Translations under genes and position numbers: made by a program | Assembly (NCBI RefSeq): GCF_900142845.1 | Contig: NZ_FSRU01000001.1 | Coordinates: forward strand, 2,790,001-2,854,000 | Direction: 5' to 3' | Origin: Paraburkholderia phenazinium | GTDB taxonomy: Bacteria > Pseudomonadota > Gammaproteobacteria > Burkholderiales > Burkholderiaceae | DNA: 64,000 bases | The notes under the pieces: generated by a model | Told to the model about the DNA's origin: nothing | The model's database searches: none | The model's input: only the letters and a program-made list of their open reading frames with translations | Shown here: piece by piece, positions 24,443 through 34,042 of the stretch | How positions within the stretch are numbered: the stretch's first letter is position 1 | Layout of the letters: each line of letters begins with the position of its first letter

Positions 24443-25201
24443 CTACGCCTCGTTGGGTTGGCTCGCCTGCGCAACCTGCGCAACATGGGTAATGCCAAGC
24501 AACTGCCCGAGGCTTTTCTCCCCGGGCATGCGCGACGTTTCTATACGCTCTTCCAGTTCGCGCAGATGCGAGGTCATGCGAGCAACGGCCCCCGCGGCAT
24601 CGCCCGCCTCGATGCAATCGACGATCGCCGCATGTTCGTCGTGCTCGCACGGCGCGTTGCCCGGCGCCTCGTACACCCCGACGATCAGCGAGGTGCGCGA
24701 GATCAGTTCGGTCAGATAGTTTTGCAGGATCGAATTGCCCGCGAGCGCGCCGATGCGCAAATGAAAGCAACTCGTTAGCCGCGCCCACGAGGGCTGGTCG
24801 AAGCGATGCATCGCCTTGTGTTCTTCAGCAAGCTGCTCACGCAAGGCGCGGATATCGTGCGCACTCGCGCGCTGCACGGCAAACTGCACGAGTGCGCTCT
24901 CCAGGGCGCGACGCGCTTCGAAAATCTCCCGCGTCTCTTCGGGGGTCGGCGCCGCGATCACCGCGCCTTTGTTCGGCCGCAGCACGACGATGCCGTCGTA
25001 CGCGAGCTTCTCAAGGACCCGGCGCACCACCGCGCGGCCCACGCCGAACAACTGGCAGAGCTCCGGTTCGGGCAGCTTCGTGCCGGGCGTCAGACGATGG
25101 TCCAGCACCCCGTCGAAGATCGATTGATAGATGCGGGCATCCACGTCCGCTTCGTCCTTGGCGTTTTTTCTGGCCGTCGCCGCGCCCGATTTCACGGTCA
25201 T
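24443..25201 (-). CDS. GntR-family regulator with FCD sensor domain
   Basis: A 252-aa regulator. The N-terminal winged helix includes PGTKLPEPELCQLFGVGRAVVRRVLEKLAYDG, and an FCD domain (about residues 95-225) follows with the metal/ligand histidines in RLTSCFHLRIG and EHAAIVDCI. FCD regulators usually repress catabolic operons and respond to organic acids or amino acids. Its start overlaps the end of the deacetylase gene by four bases (ATGA), so these two are translationally coupled. It probably controls this locus and the divergent ABC importer. Confidence 0.88.
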   Translation of the reverse strand: MTVKSGAATARKNAKDEADVDARIYQSIFDGVLDHRLTPGTKLPEPELCQLFGVGRAVVRRVLEKLAYDGIVVLRPNKGAVIAAPTPEETREIFEARRALESALVQFAVQRASAHDIRALREQLAEEHKAMHRFDQPSWARLTSCFHLRIGALAGNSILQNYLTELISRTSLIVGVYEAPGNAPCEHDEHAAIVDCIEAGDAAGAVARMTSHLRELEERIETSRMPGEKSLGQLLGITHVAQVAQASQPNEA

Positions 25202-26163
25202 GGTGTGCCCTGGGAAGTGTCCGCGTTGCGCTCGATTTCATCCATGTGTTGCGCGATGGCGCCAGGTGTCGTCATCCAGATGTCGCCCTTGCGGCATGCC
25301 GCTTCAATATGCTGCAGCGCGCGGCGCAAATGGCGCAGCCGGTAAGGCTGCCCCACCAGATAAGGATGCAGCGCAATGCCCATTACCAGCGCCTGCGGCG
25401 CGGCGCCGCGATTCGCCTGCTCGAGCATTTCGTCGAACTGATCGACGATCATGTCGGCGAACGCATAGGCGTCCATTTGCCGGCCCACCAGCATCGGCAG
25501 GTCGTTGAGTTCCTGCGGATAAGGGATGGCCCATAGCGGCCCATTACGGGTCGCCATCCGCACGGGGCGGTCGTCGTGACACCAGTTCAGCGTGTAGCGA
25601 TAACCGGTCTGCGCGAGCAGATCCGGCGTCAGGTGCGACTCGGAGATCCACGGCGAAAGCCAGCCTGCAGGCAGCACGCCGCTTTCCGCCGCGATCCGTT
25701 CCCGGCAATGCAGCAGCAGTTCGCGCTCGCCCTGTTCGTCGAGCTCGCTCTGCCGGTGCGCATTCGTGTGGCCATGGCCGATCAGCTCGTCGCCGCGCGC
25801 CACGCAGGCCGCGATCAGCTCGGGGCAATGATCGTAGAGCGCCGTGTTGATCAGCGTGCCCGCCGGCATGGCGAGATCGTCGAACAGTTCGAGGCAACGC
25901 CACGCGCCCACCCGGTTGCCGTATTCGCGCCAACTGTAATTGAGCACGTCCGGCTGCGGCGAGACCGGACCGAGCGCCGCGCCGAGCCCTTCGCCAAACG
26001 CAAAGTGTTCGATATTGAAGCCGAGGTACACCGCGAGACCGGTATCGCCAGGCCAGCGGAAACCATCCGTATCCGTAATGGGCCGGTAAGCGAAGCGCCC
26101 GTGCGTGGCGATCGGCGCGCGGGCACGGTGTAACGCTTCGGGCATGTTCCGTGAGTCTGTCAT
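25198..26163 (-). CDS. Polysaccharide-deacetylase-fold hydrolase of the PuuE (allantoinase-like) type
   Basis: A 321-aa cytosolic protein without signal peptide. YSWREYGNRVGAWR is the motif of the PuuE-like subgroup of the NodB fold, and ELIGHGHTNAH supplies the conserved histidines. PuuE-type proteins hydrolyse allantoin or related amides rather than chitin. The ATG at 26163 starts the family's usual N-terminus; a longer reading to 26430 is not credible. It is followed, with a four-base overlap, by the GntR regulator. With the GGT-like enzyme and the ABC importer it suggests breakdown of an amide- or ureide-type compound; substrate unknown. Confidence 0.78.
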   Translation of the reverse strand: MTDSRNMPEALHRARAPIATHGRFAYRPITDTDGFRWPGDTGLAVYLGFNIEHFAFGEGLGAALGPVSPQPDVLNYSWREYGNRVGAWRCLELFDDLAMPAGTLINTALYDHCPELIAACVARGDELIGHGHTNAHRQSELDEQGERELLLHCRERIAAESGVLPAGWLSPWISESHLTPDLLAQTGYRYTLNWCHDDRPVRMATRNGPLWAIPYPQELNDLPMLVGRQMDAYAFADMIVDQFDEMLEQANRGAAPQALVMGIALHPYLVGQPYRLRHLRRALQHIEAACRKGDIWMTTPGAIAQHMDEIERNADTSQGTP

Positions 26164-26277
26164 TGAAGCCAGCCGTGAGTGACGGTTAGCGCTCCGCATG
26201 AACCGGTTTGGCGTCGTCATGCCCCGTGACGGACCGAAGACGCACCGCGATTGCGCAAGAACGCGGCTCAAATCGCT

Positions 26278-26300
26278 AACGATCCGAGCCTGCGATCGTT
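26278..26300. promoter_or_regulatory. Inverted repeat in the deacetylase/ABC divergent region
   Basis: AACGAT and ATCGTT are separated by 11 bases in the 282-base gap between the divergent deacetylase and ABC-transporter genes. It could be a regulator site, but a 6-bp arm is weak evidence. Confidence 0.25.
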
Positions 26301-26445
26301 TGCAATATGTGAGCCAACTTGCAGACGTTAGGTGTAGCAACCTGTCGGCGATTGCCGGCCCCGATTCATCGCGCATGGCATATGTCTTGCATTTGACGGG
26401 CTTCGCACACGCTCCGCCTGTGCCGCTCACGAGGACCTCTTCTTC

Positions 26446-27504
26446 ATGATCCAGCCTGCTTCAACCGTGCTCCACACGGAGGCCGCCGATATCGAGCTGG
26501 TCCAAGTCTCGAAGCAATATGGCGACGCGCTTGCCGTGAATGCGATCGACCTGCGCATTCCGGGCGGCCAGTATTGCTGTCTGCTCGGACCGTCCGGTTG
26601 CGGCAAGACGTCGACGCTGCGCATGATCGCGGGCCATGAATCGGTCTCCGAAGGCGACGTCCTGATCGGCGGGCGCAACGTTACGCGCGAAGAACCGGCG
26701 GCACGCGGCACGGCGATGGTGTTTCAGAGCTACGCGCTGTTTCCTCATCTGAGCGCGCTCGATAACGTGGCCTTCAGCCTGAAGATGCGCGGGGTGGCGA
26801 AAGACGCCCGCCGCAAGCGCGCCGGCGAACTGCTTGAACTCGTCGCCATGTCCGCTTATGCCGAACGCAAGCCCGCGCAGTTGTCGGGCGGCCAGCAGCA
26901 GCGTGTGGCACTGGCGCGTGCCCTCCTGAACCAGCCGCGCTGTCTGCTGCTCGACGAACCGCTCTCCGCACTGGACCCGTTCCTGCGCGTGCAGATGCGC
27001 GCCGAACTGAAGCGCTGGCAAAAGGAACTCGGCATCACCTTCGTGCATGTTACGCACTCCCAGGAAGAGGCGATGGCGCTGGCCGATCTCGTCGTCGTCA
27101 TGAGCCACGGCCATATCGAGCAAAGCGGCACGCCTCATGAGGTCTTCAACCGCCCACGCACCGAATTCGTGGCGCGCTTTCTCGGCGGCCACAACGTCTT
27201 CAGCACCAACGGACGCCTCTTCACGGTGCGCGCGGATCATCTGCGCGTGGTGCCGCACGGCGTCACGCCCGTGCAAACCCTCGTGGGCGAAGGCGGTCTC
27301 ACGCGGATCGGCGGCGTGCCGTGCACCGTGCGCGAAGCCGAGTACCAGGGCACCCATTTGCGTATGACGCTCGTGCCGCTCGACGGTTCGCCCGAACTCG
27401 TCTCGCTGGTCAGCGACGGCGACTACGACCCCGCGCGGCTCGGTCCCGAAGCCCGCGTCGTCGTGTGGTGGAACGAGCGGGACGCTCATCCGCTGGCGGC
27501 CTAG
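26446..27504 (+). CDS. ABC transporter ATPase (PotA/spermidine-putrescine type)
   Basis: A 352-aa ATPase. Walker A is GPSGCGKTS (about residue 48), the signature LSGGQQQRVALARA, Walker B LLLDEPLSALDP, and the switch histidine VTHSQEEA. A TOBE-like region follows in the last 100 residues. The polyamine/opine/phosphonate group fits best because the binding protein and permeases downstream belong to it. The first gene of a four-gene rightward operon; the start has a poor ribosome-binding site. Confidence 0.9.
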   Translation: MIQPASTVLHTEAADIELVQVSKQYGDALAVNAIDLRIPGGQYCCLLGPSGCGKTSTLRMIAGHESVSEGDVLIGGRNVTREEPAARGTAMVFQSYALFPHLSALDNVAFSLKMRGVAKDARRKRAGELLELVAMSAYAERKPAQLSGGQQQRVALARALLNQPRCLLLDEPLSALDPFLRVQMRAELKRWQKELGITFVHVTHSQEEAMALADLVVVMSHGHIEQSGTPHEVFNRPRTEFVARFLGGHNVFSTNGRLFTVRADHLRVVPHGVTPVQTLVGEGGLTRIGGVPCTVREAEYQGTHLRMTLVPLDGSPELVSLVSDGDYDPARLGPEARVVVWWNERDAHPLAA

Positions 27505-27568
27505 GCCGCGCTTAACCGGTTTTCTTGCGTATCACCCTACCCAAAGAACGTCACCTGAGGAGATTGCG

Positions 27569-28864
27569 ATGAGTGAGCAGAACGAGAGCCCGGCAGCAGC
27601 CGAACCCGAGCTGACGGACAAAGGCCTGAAGCGCCGCACGCTCATCAAGGGCGCGGTTGCGGCGGCGGGCATTGCCGGCTTCCCGTACGTGCATGCGCAG
27701 GAGAAAATCGTGCTGCGCTATCTGGGGACCGCGGTCAACCAGAGCGACGACATCGCGAAGAAGTTCAAGGAAGACACCGGCATCGAGATTCAGTACATTC
27801 CGGTCACGACCGATGACGTCGCCAAGCGCATCATCACGCAGCCCAACTCGTTCGATATCGTCGACACCGAATATTTCTCGCTCAAGAAGCTGATTCCCGC
27901 CGGCACGCTGGCCGGTATGGATGCCAAAAAAATCAAGCTGGCCGACAAGATCACGCCGGTGCTGACCAAGGGCGAAGTGAACGGCAAGAAGATCGGCGAT
28001 CAGGGTACCGCGCCGAAGAAAGTGATGTTCCTGACGGGTCCGCGCTCCACGGAATTTTCCGCCACTCCGACCGAGTGGATGACGCTGATCCCCACCACCT
28101 ATAACGCCGACACGCTCGGCATTCGTCCGGACCTGATCAAGCGCCCCATCAATAGCTGGGCCGAGTTGCTGAATCCCGAGTTCAAGGGCAAGGCCGCCCT
28201 GCTCAACATTCCCGCAATCGGCATCATGGATTCGGCCATGGCCATTGAAGCCATGGGGCACGTCAAGTACGGCGACAAGGGCAACATGACCAAGGCGGAG
28301 ATCGATCAGACCATCAAGATCCTGATCGAGGCCAAGCGCTCCGGCCAGTTCCGCGCCTTCTGGAAGGACTTCAACGAGAGCGTCAACCTGATGGCTTCGG
28401 GAGAAGTGGTGATCCAGTCGATGTGGTCGCCGGCCGTCACGAAGGTGCGCACCATGGGCATCGCCTGCAAGTTTCAGCCGCTCAAGGAAGGGTATCGCTC
28501 ATGGGCCTCGGGCTTCGCTTTCCCGCGCTCGCTGCAGGGCCGCAAGCTCGACGCCGGGTATGAGTTCGTCAACTGGTTCCAGGACGGCTGGGCCGGCGCC
28601 TACCTGATGCGCCAGGGCTACTATTCGGGCGTGCTCGAGACCGCGAAGACGCACATGCAACCCTATGAATGGGACTACTGGATCGAAGGCAAGCCGGCCG
28701 CGCAGGACATCCATGCGCCGGACGGCCAGTTGCTGGAGAAGGCCGGCACCGTGCGCGACGGCGGCTCGTACAACGAACGGATGGGCGCGATTGCCTGCTG
28801 GAACGCGGTGATGGACGAGAACATCTACATGGTCCAGAAGTGGAACGAGTTCATCGCGGCATAG
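27569..28864 (+). CDS. Tat-exported PotD/PotF-type substrate-binding protein
   Basis: A 431-aa binding protein. The N-terminal signal contains twin arginines (KRRTLIKGAVAAAGIAG) and ends in VHAQ, consistent with Tat export; such signals are unusual but known for binding proteins. The mature part has the family 1 features VNQSDDIAKKFKEDTGIE and FDIVDTEYFSLKKL. The ligand is unclear; polyamines, amino-acid derivatives or related amides are candidates. ATG at 27569 has GAGGAG upstream. A very stable hairpin lies between this gene and the next permease. Confidence 0.85.
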   Translation: MSEQNESPAAAEPELTDKGLKRRTLIKGAVAAAGIAGFPYVHAQEKIVLRYLGTAVNQSDDIAKKFKEDTGIEIQYIPVTTDDVAKRIITQPNSFDIVDTEYFSLKKLIPAGTLAGMDAKKIKLADKITPVLTKGEVNGKKIGDQGTAPKKVMFLTGPRSTEFSATPTEWMTLIPTTYNADTLGIRPDLIKRPINSWAELLNPEFKGKAALLNIPAIGIMDSAMAIEAMGHVKYGDKGNMTKAEIDQTIKILIEAKRSGQFRAFWKDFNESVNLMASGEVVIQSMWSPAVTKVRTMGIACKFQPLKEGYRSWASGFAFPRSLQGRKLDAGYEFVNWFQDGWAGAYLMRQGYYSGVLETAKTHMQPYEWDYWIEGKPAAQDIHAPDGQLLEKAGTVRDGGSYNERMGAIACWNAVMDENIYMVQKWNEFIAA

Positions 28865-28886
28865 TTCGCATACCTGCATGAATCAG

Positions 28887-28925
28887 GCGGTGCTTGCCGG
28901 CGCATGGCGCACCGGCAAGCACCGC
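28887..28925 (+). promoter_or_regulatory. 14-bp intercistronic hairpin after the binding-protein gene
   Basis: GCGGTGCTTGCCGG and CCGGCAAGCACCGC form a perfect 14-bp stem with an 11-base loop. There is no T-tract. Such stems after a binding-protein gene usually protect its mRNA from exonucleases, so the binding protein is made in excess over the permeases. The hairpin also argues that the permease starts at 28950 rather than 28878. Confidence 0.7.
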
Positions 28926-28949
28926 TTTCCAGACGACGGATATCCCGCC

Positions 28950-29864
28950 ATGGCATCGATCGAGCTTTCCAATCGCGCGCAGGCTGCACCGGTACGGCAG
29001 CGGCGTGCGCCGGCGTGGCTGCAGGCAACCCCGCTTACGCTCACCTTCCTGCTGTTTTTCATCGTGCCGCTCGTCATCACGCTGATCGTCAGCTTCTGGG
29101 ATTACAACGAGTATCAGATCATCCCCGCCTTCACGCTGAAAAACTACAAGGCGATTTTCGACGGCTGCTCGTCGATGACGGACATGTGCGTCACCTTCAA
29201 GACCTACCTGTCCACGCTCAAGTTCTGCGCGATCGTCTGGGCGGTCACGCTCGTGCTCGGCTTTTCGATTGCCTACTTCCTCGCTTTCCACGTACGCACG
29301 ACGGCGATGCAGACCGTCCTGTTCCTGATCTGCACGATCCCCTTCTGGACCTCGAACGTGATCCGCATGATCTCGTGGATCCCGCTGCTCGGCCGCAACG
29401 GCCTCGTCAACCAGGCGCTGCTCGGCGCGCATGTGATCGACCAGCCGCTCGAATGGCTGCTGTATTCGAACTTCTCGGTGGTGCTCGCCTTCGTGCACCT
29501 CTACACGTTCTTCATGATCGTGCCGATCTTCAACGCGATGATGCGCATCGACCGGTCGCTGCTCGAAGCCGCGCGCGATGCCGGCGCAAGCGGCTGGCAG
29601 GTGATCCGCGACGTGGTGCTGCCGCTCTCCAAAACCGGTATCGTAATCGGCTCGATCTTCGTGATCACCATCGTGATGGGCGATTTCCTGACGGTCGGCG
29701 TGATGGGCGGCCAGCAGATCGCCTCGGTCGGCAAGATCATCCAGGTTCAGACGGGCTACCTGCAGTTCCCGGCCGCCGCGGCCAACGCGATCATCCTGCT
29801 CGCCGTGGTGTTGATGATTGTGTGGGGTTTGACGCGGGTAGTCGACATCCGCAAGGAGCTGTGA
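28950..29864 (+). CDS. ABC transporter permease (PotB type)
   Basis: A 304-aa permease with a basic N-terminus and six hydrophobic segments. The EAA loop reads SLLEAARDAGASGWQVIRDVVLPL. A start at 28878 is in frame, but it would run through the intercistronic hairpin and lacks a ribosome-binding site, so I chose 28950. It ends one base before the next permease begins. Confidence 0.88.
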   Translation: MASIELSNRAQAAPVRQRRAPAWLQATPLTLTFLLFFIVPLVITLIVSFWDYNEYQIIPAFTLKNYKAIFDGCSSMTDMCVTFKTYLSTLKFCAIVWAVTLVLGFSIAYFLAFHVRTTAMQTVLFLICTIPFWTSNVIRMISWIPLLGRNGLVNQALLGAHVIDQPLEWLLYSNFSVVLAFVHLYTFFMIVPIFNAMMRIDRSLLEAARDAGASGWQVIRDVVLPLSKTGIVIGSIFVITIVMGDFLTVGVMGGQQIASVGKIIQVQTGYLQFPAAAANAIILLAVVLMIVWGLTRVVDIRKEL

Positions 29865-29865
29865 C

Positions 29866-30771
29866 ATGCAGGCCATCCGCCGCAAGCATCGCGAACGCCG
29901 GCCCGCCAGTTTCTACTGGCTGGCCCTCCTGTTCGGGCTGTTCGTGCTGTTCCTGTACGGCCCCGTGATCACCATCTTCATCCTGTCGTTTCAGGGACCG
30001 GAAGGCGGCCTCACCTTCCCGATGCGCGGCGTCTCCCTGCACTGGTTCGCGGTACTGCGTCAGGGCGTGGGCGATATCGACATCTGGGGGGCGTTCGCGC
30101 GTTCCGTGCGCCTCGCGCTGGCCGTGACGGTGTTGACCGTGCTGTTCTCGGTGGCGGCGGGCCTTGCGTTTCGCAAGCGCTTTCGCGGCGACACCGCCGT
30201 ATTTTATGTGTCGGTGGCGAGTCTGATCATGCCTTCGATCATCGTGTCGCTCGGCATCGGCCTCACCTTCCGTCTGCTCGATAGCGGCGTCAAATATCTG
30301 GCCACTGCGTGGGGCAATCAGTCGTTCGCGGACAACTATTCCACTTCGATGGGGCTGTTCACCTCGGCGCTCGGCGCGCACCTGACGTGGACCCTGCCGT
30401 TCGGACTGCTGGTGATGTTCGCGGTGTTCAACCGCTTCAATCCCGCCTACGAAGAAGCGGGACGCGATCTGGGCGCGACGCCGTGGCAAAACTTCCGGCA
30501 TATCGTGTTGCCGATCATCGGGCCTTCCGTGATCGGCGTGGCGATGTTCGGCTTCACGCTCTCGTGGGACGAGATCGCCCGCACATCACAGGCTATCGGC
30601 GATCAGAACACCTTGCCGCTCGAACTGCAGGGGCTCACCACCTCCGTCACGACGCCGGTGATTTACGCGCTCGGCACGATGACCACCGTGTTGTCGCTGA
30701 CCGTGATGGTGAGCTGTCTGCTCGCCGTGCGCTGGCTGACCCGCAGGCGGCTTGCCGCGGCCATGCGCTAG
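29866..30771 (+). CDS. ABC transporter permease (PotC type)
   Basis: A 301-aa permease with six hydrophobic segments. The EAA loop is AYEEAGRDLGATPWQNFRHIVLP. It is the last gene of the operon and is separated from the convergent MFS gene by only 17 bases, with no clear terminator between them. Confidence 0.9.
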   Translation: MQAIRRKHRERRPASFYWLALLFGLFVLFLYGPVITIFILSFQGPEGGLTFPMRGVSLHWFAVLRQGVGDIDIWGAFARSVRLALAVTVLTVLFSVAAGLAFRKRFRGDTAVFYVSVASLIMPSIIVSLGIGLTFRLLDSGVKYLATAWGNQSFADNYSTSMGLFTSALGAHLTWTLPFGLLVMFAVFNRFNPAYEEAGRDLGATPWQNFRHIVLPIIGPSVIGVAMFGFTLSWDEIARTSQAIGDQNTLPLELQGLTTSVTTPVIYALGTMTTVLSLTVMVSCLLAVRWLTRRRLAAAMR

Positions 30772-30788
30772 TGCCAGCGTCTGCCTCC

Positions 30789-32108
30789 CTAGCCCAGCTT
30801 GGCCTGCAACTCAGCCGCCCCACCCCGGCGATACAGCACCAGCGTGGCGAAGAAGCCGCATAAGGCCGCGAAGATCAGCCAGTAAGCCGGTGCCGCTTTA
30901 TCGCCGGTTATCTCGATCAGGAAGGTCGAGACAGCGGGCGTAAAACCGCCGAACAAGGCCGTGGCGAGACTATAGGCGAGCGAGAAACCGGCGACCCGCA
31001 CCTCCACCGGCATCACCTCCGTGAGGGCCGCAACCATCGCACCGTTATAGACGCCGAAGAAGAACGAAAAATACAGCAGCACGGTCAGCATGCGCAGGAA
31101 GCTAGGCGCATGCGCGAGCCATTCCAGCGCAGGATAGGTGGTGACGATGGCGAGTGCCGAAATGAACAACAGCAAGGGCCGGCGGCCGATGCGATCCGAA
31201 ACCGCGCCGCCGAGCGGCAGCCAGATAAAGTTCGACACCCCCACCAGCAGCGTGACGACCAGCGCATCCGCGGTGCTTAGATGCAGCACCGCGCGGCCGA
31301 AGGTCGGTGTATAGACGGTGATCAGGTAGAAAGTGGTGGTTGTCATCGCAACCATCATCATGCCGGCGACCACCGTCTGCCAGTTGGTCAGCATCGAGCG
31401 GAACACTTCGGAGGTGGCCGGATGATGGCGGCGCGTCTGGAACTCCGCGGTTTCCTGCAGCGAGCGGCGCAGCACATAGAGAAACGGTACGATCATGCAA
31501 CCGATCAGGAACGGCAAACGCCAGCCCCAGGCGCCGATTTGCGGCGGCGTGAGCAACAGGTTCAGCGCGTAGCCGAGCGCGGCCGCCACCACGATAGCCA
31601 CCTGCTGGCTAGCCGACTGCCAGGCGGTGTAAAAGCCCTTCTTGCCCGGCGTGGCCATTTCCGCCAGATACACCGACACGCCGCCGAGTTCGGCCCCCGC
31701 CGAAAACCCCTGCAAGAGACGCCCGATCAACACCAGCGCCGGCGCCAGCAAGCCGATCGACGCATAGCCCGGCACGCAGGCAATCAGGATCGTGCCGCTC
31801 GCCATGATGGCCAGCGTGACGATCAGGCCGCGGCGCCGCCCCACCTTGTCGATATACGCGCCGAGGATGATGGCGCCCAACGGCCGCATCAGAAAACCGG
31901 CGCCGAACACGGCAAAGGTCTGCATCAGCGAGGCGAACTCGCTGGCGGCCGGGAAAAACGTCCTGGCGATGTACGTGGCGTAGAAGCCGAACAGGAAGAA
32001 GTCGAACTGTTCGAGGAAGTTGCCGCTCGTCACGCGCAGGACGGCGCCGAACTTCGAGAGATGCGGTGCGGCACCGCCAGGCGGCTGGGTCGGTTGATCG
32101 GATTGCAT
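30789..32108 (-). CDS. MFS metabolite:H+ symporter (citrate/tricarballylate type)
   Basis: A 439-aa inner-membrane transporter with 12 hydrophobic segments. The first loop has [25 protein letters not shown], typical of the metabolite:H+ symporter subfamily that includes CitA and TcuC. The loops IDKVGRRRG and [10 protein letters not shown] carry the MFS signature. Citrate, tricarballylate or a related carboxylate is the likely substrate. ATG at 32108 has GGAG upstream. No linked regulator or catabolic gene was found. Confidence 0.85.
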   Translation of the reverse strand: MQSDQPTQPPGGAAPHLSKFGAVLRVTSGNFLEQFDFFLFGFYATYIARTFFPAASEFASLMQTFAVFGAGFLMRPLGAIILGAYIDKVGRRRGLIVTLAIMASGTILIACVPGYASIGLLAPALVLIGRLLQGFSAGAELGGVSVYLAEMATPGKKGFYTAWQSASQQVAIVVAAALGYALNLLLTPPQIGAWGWRLPFLIGCMIVPFLYVLRRSLQETAEFQTRRHHPATSEVFRSMLTNWQTVVAGMMMVAMTTTTFYLITVYTPTFGRAVLHLSTADALVVTLLVGVSNFIWLPLGGAVSDRIGRRPLLLFISALAIVTTYPALEWLAHAPSFLRMLTVLLYFSFFFGVYNGAMVAALTEVMPVEVRVAGFSLAYSLATALFGGFTPAVSTFLIEITGDKAAPAYWLIFAALCGFFATLVLYRRGGAAELQAKLG

Positions 32109-32269
32109 GTCGTCTCCTGGATCGTTTAAATACCGCTTTTTTTCATTATGGCTGATGCATCGCCCTTAGTCTCACATATTAGTCCTCGACGAGCAGACCG
32201 CCAGCGCGCCGCTTTTCGACTGACCATTTGAGCGAGGCCTTTGGCGGCCAGCACACGCAGGATGCGGCG

Positions 32270-32728
32270 CTACAACGCGAGCTTGTAGCCGACATGGCTC
32301 GCGACGAAGCCGAGCTTCTCGTAGAAACGATGCGCGTCGGCGCGGCTCCTGTCGGTGGTGAGCTGGACGAGATTGCAGCCGCGCGAGCGGCACGTCGCGA
32401 TGGCCCATTCGAACATCTTCTGGCCCAGCCCGGAGTCGCGGCGGTGGGCGGCAATCCGCACCGCTTCGATCTGGCCGCGCCACGCACCCATCCGGGCAAT
32501 CCCTGGGATGAACGACAGTTGCAGCGTGCCGATGACCTCGGCGCCGTCCACGACCACCACCAGTTGCTGATTGGCGTCGGCCTCGATGGCGCGAAACGCC
32601 GCGACGTAGCGCTCGTCGAGCGGCAAACCGGTGATTTCGCGCTGGCTGCCGAGTTCGTCGTCGGCCAGCATCGCGACGATGGCAGGGATGTCGGCAAGCA
32701 GCGCCGACCGGAAGACGATCTGTTCCAT
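32270..32728 (-). CDS. GNAT-family N-acetyltransferase
   Basis: A 152-aa acetyltransferase. The acetyl-CoA loop reads AHRRDSGLGQKMFEWAI, and RADAHRFYEKLGFVASHVGYKL is the C-terminal GNAT motif. Length fits the family. I used the ATG at 32728; a longer reading to 32842 has no support. The substrate, perhaps an amine or peptide N-terminus, is unknown. Confidence 0.85.
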   Translation of the reverse strand: MEQIVFRSALLADIPAIVAMLADDELGSQREITGLPLDERYVAAFRAIEADANQQLVVVVDGAEVIGTLQLSFIPGIARMGAWRGQIEAVRIAAHRRDSGLGQKMFEWAIATCRSRGCNLVQLTTDRSRADAHRFYEKLGFVASHVGYKLAL

Positions 32729-32834
32729 GTGAAAATCCAGGATGATTTGGAGTGGAAGAGCCTTGATGCGCCGCAACGCAGCGCAGGCGTCCTGCAGCGA
32801 ATTATCCATCCTGGAGAGGAAAAGCGTATTGCGG

Positions 32835-32856
32835 GCCGACACCGGGCGGTGTCGGC
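32835..32856 (-). terminator. Terminator-like hairpin after the glycosyltransferase gene
   Basis: GCCGACACC and GGTGTCGGC form a perfect 9-bp stem with a 4-base loop, 11 bases past the stop of the glycosyltransferase on the minus strand. A TTTT comes about 13 bases later, so the U-tract is poor. Confidence 0.55.
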
Positions 32857-32866
32857 GGCAACCTGC

Positions 32867-34042
32867 TCAGCCGGAGTTGCGCTGAACCTTCCATTCAGCG
32901 ACCGAGCCGCTGCCGGCCAAAGACGGAATGCGCACCAGGCACTCCTGATAGACCGCCTCGGTCCGCTCCACGAATGTCTGCAGCGAAAACTGCGCCACGC
33001 TTCGCGCGCGCGCCGCCATGCCTGCCAACGTAATCTCGAGCCGGTTGCCGAGCAGGCGCGCCAGCAGTTGCGCGAGGTGTTCGTGTTCGTGCGGCGCGAC
33101 AATCCAGCCGTTCACGCCGGCCTCGACGTTCTCCGGCAGGCCACCCGAATCCGACACGATCACCGGCTTGCCCATCGCCATCATCTCGCGGCAGGCAAAC
33201 GACAGCGTTTCGCGCTGCGACAGCACAAAGCCCACATCCAGCGCCGCCACCAGCGGCCGCACGTCGCTGAGCACGCCGGTAAAGATCACATGATCCGTCA
33301 TCCCCAATGCGTCGACCCGCGCGCATTGCAGGGCGTCGGGCAAGCGCCCCGCCACCACAATGCGGATCCGCTCGCGTTGTGCAGCGGGCAGCAAGGCCAC
33401 GGCCGCCACCATGTTCAGCCAGCCCTTGTTGCAGTCCGTGCCGGCAATGCTGCCCAGCACCAGCGCGTCGCGCGGCACCGCCTCGCGCCAGCGGCTGCGC
33501 AGCCTTGCGACTACTTCAGACCTGACCGGCGCAAACCGGCCCAGGTCGACACCATGATGCACGACCCACACCACCTTGGTGTCATAGACGGTTTTAGCGA
33601 GGCGGCGCCGCGTGTAGTCGGATACGCAGATCACCGAATCGGTGCCGAGCTTGCCCTTCAACCAGGTGCTCAGGCCGCTGACCGGCAAATCGTTGTGCTT
33701 CGTGAAGACGATGCGCGGCCGGGTTCGCTTCAGGCCTAGCGTCGCCAGCATGACAATGCGGTGATCCGCCGAGCCGTTCACATGAACGATGTCGAAACGC
33801 TCGCGGGCGATCAGTTGCCGCAAGCGCCAGCCCGATCCGGTCATCGCGCCCAGCCGGTTGCGAAACTCGAGCGCGATCACCTCGACACCCGCCAGCAACT
33901 GCGCGCTCGCATAAAGGCGGCTCGACTTCGGCGCCGCTACCGTCACGCGATGACGGCCCGCGAGCGCGGCGGCGAGGCTCAGAATATAGGTGGTATGGCC
34001 GCCCCCATCGCCCGCGTGGAAGTTCGTGTAGAGGATTTTCAT
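32867..34042 (-). CDS. GT4-family glycosyltransferase
   Basis: A 391-aa glycosyltransferase. It begins MKILYTNFHAGDGGGHTTYI, the usual GT-B N-terminal glycine loop. The C-terminal half has the nucleotide-sugar region SQRETLSFACREMMAMGKPVIVSDSGGLPENV, the E-x7-E-type motif of GT4 enzymes. The start overlaps the deacetylase stop by four bases (ATGA), so they are coupled. Together they probably modify a lipid-linked or surface polysaccharide. Confidence 0.85.
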   Translation of the reverse strand: MKILYTNFHAGDGGGHTTYILSLAAALAGRHRVTVAAPKSSRLYASAQLLAGVEVIALEFRNRLGAMTGSGWRLRQLIARERFDIVHVNGSADHRIVMLATLGLKRTRPRIVFTKHNDLPVSGLSTWLKGKLGTDSVICVSDYTRRRLAKTVYDTKVVWVVHHGVDLGRFAPVRSEVVARLRSRWREAVPRDALVLGSIAGTDCNKGWLNMVAAVALLPAAQRERIRIVVAGRLPDALQCARVDALGMTDHVIFTGVLSDVRPLVAALDVGFVLSQRETLSFACREMMAMGKPVIVSDSGGLPENVEAGVNGWIVAPHEHEHLAQLLARLLGNRLEITLAGMAARARSVAQFSLQTFVERTEAVYQECLVRIPSLAGSGSVAEWKVQRNSG

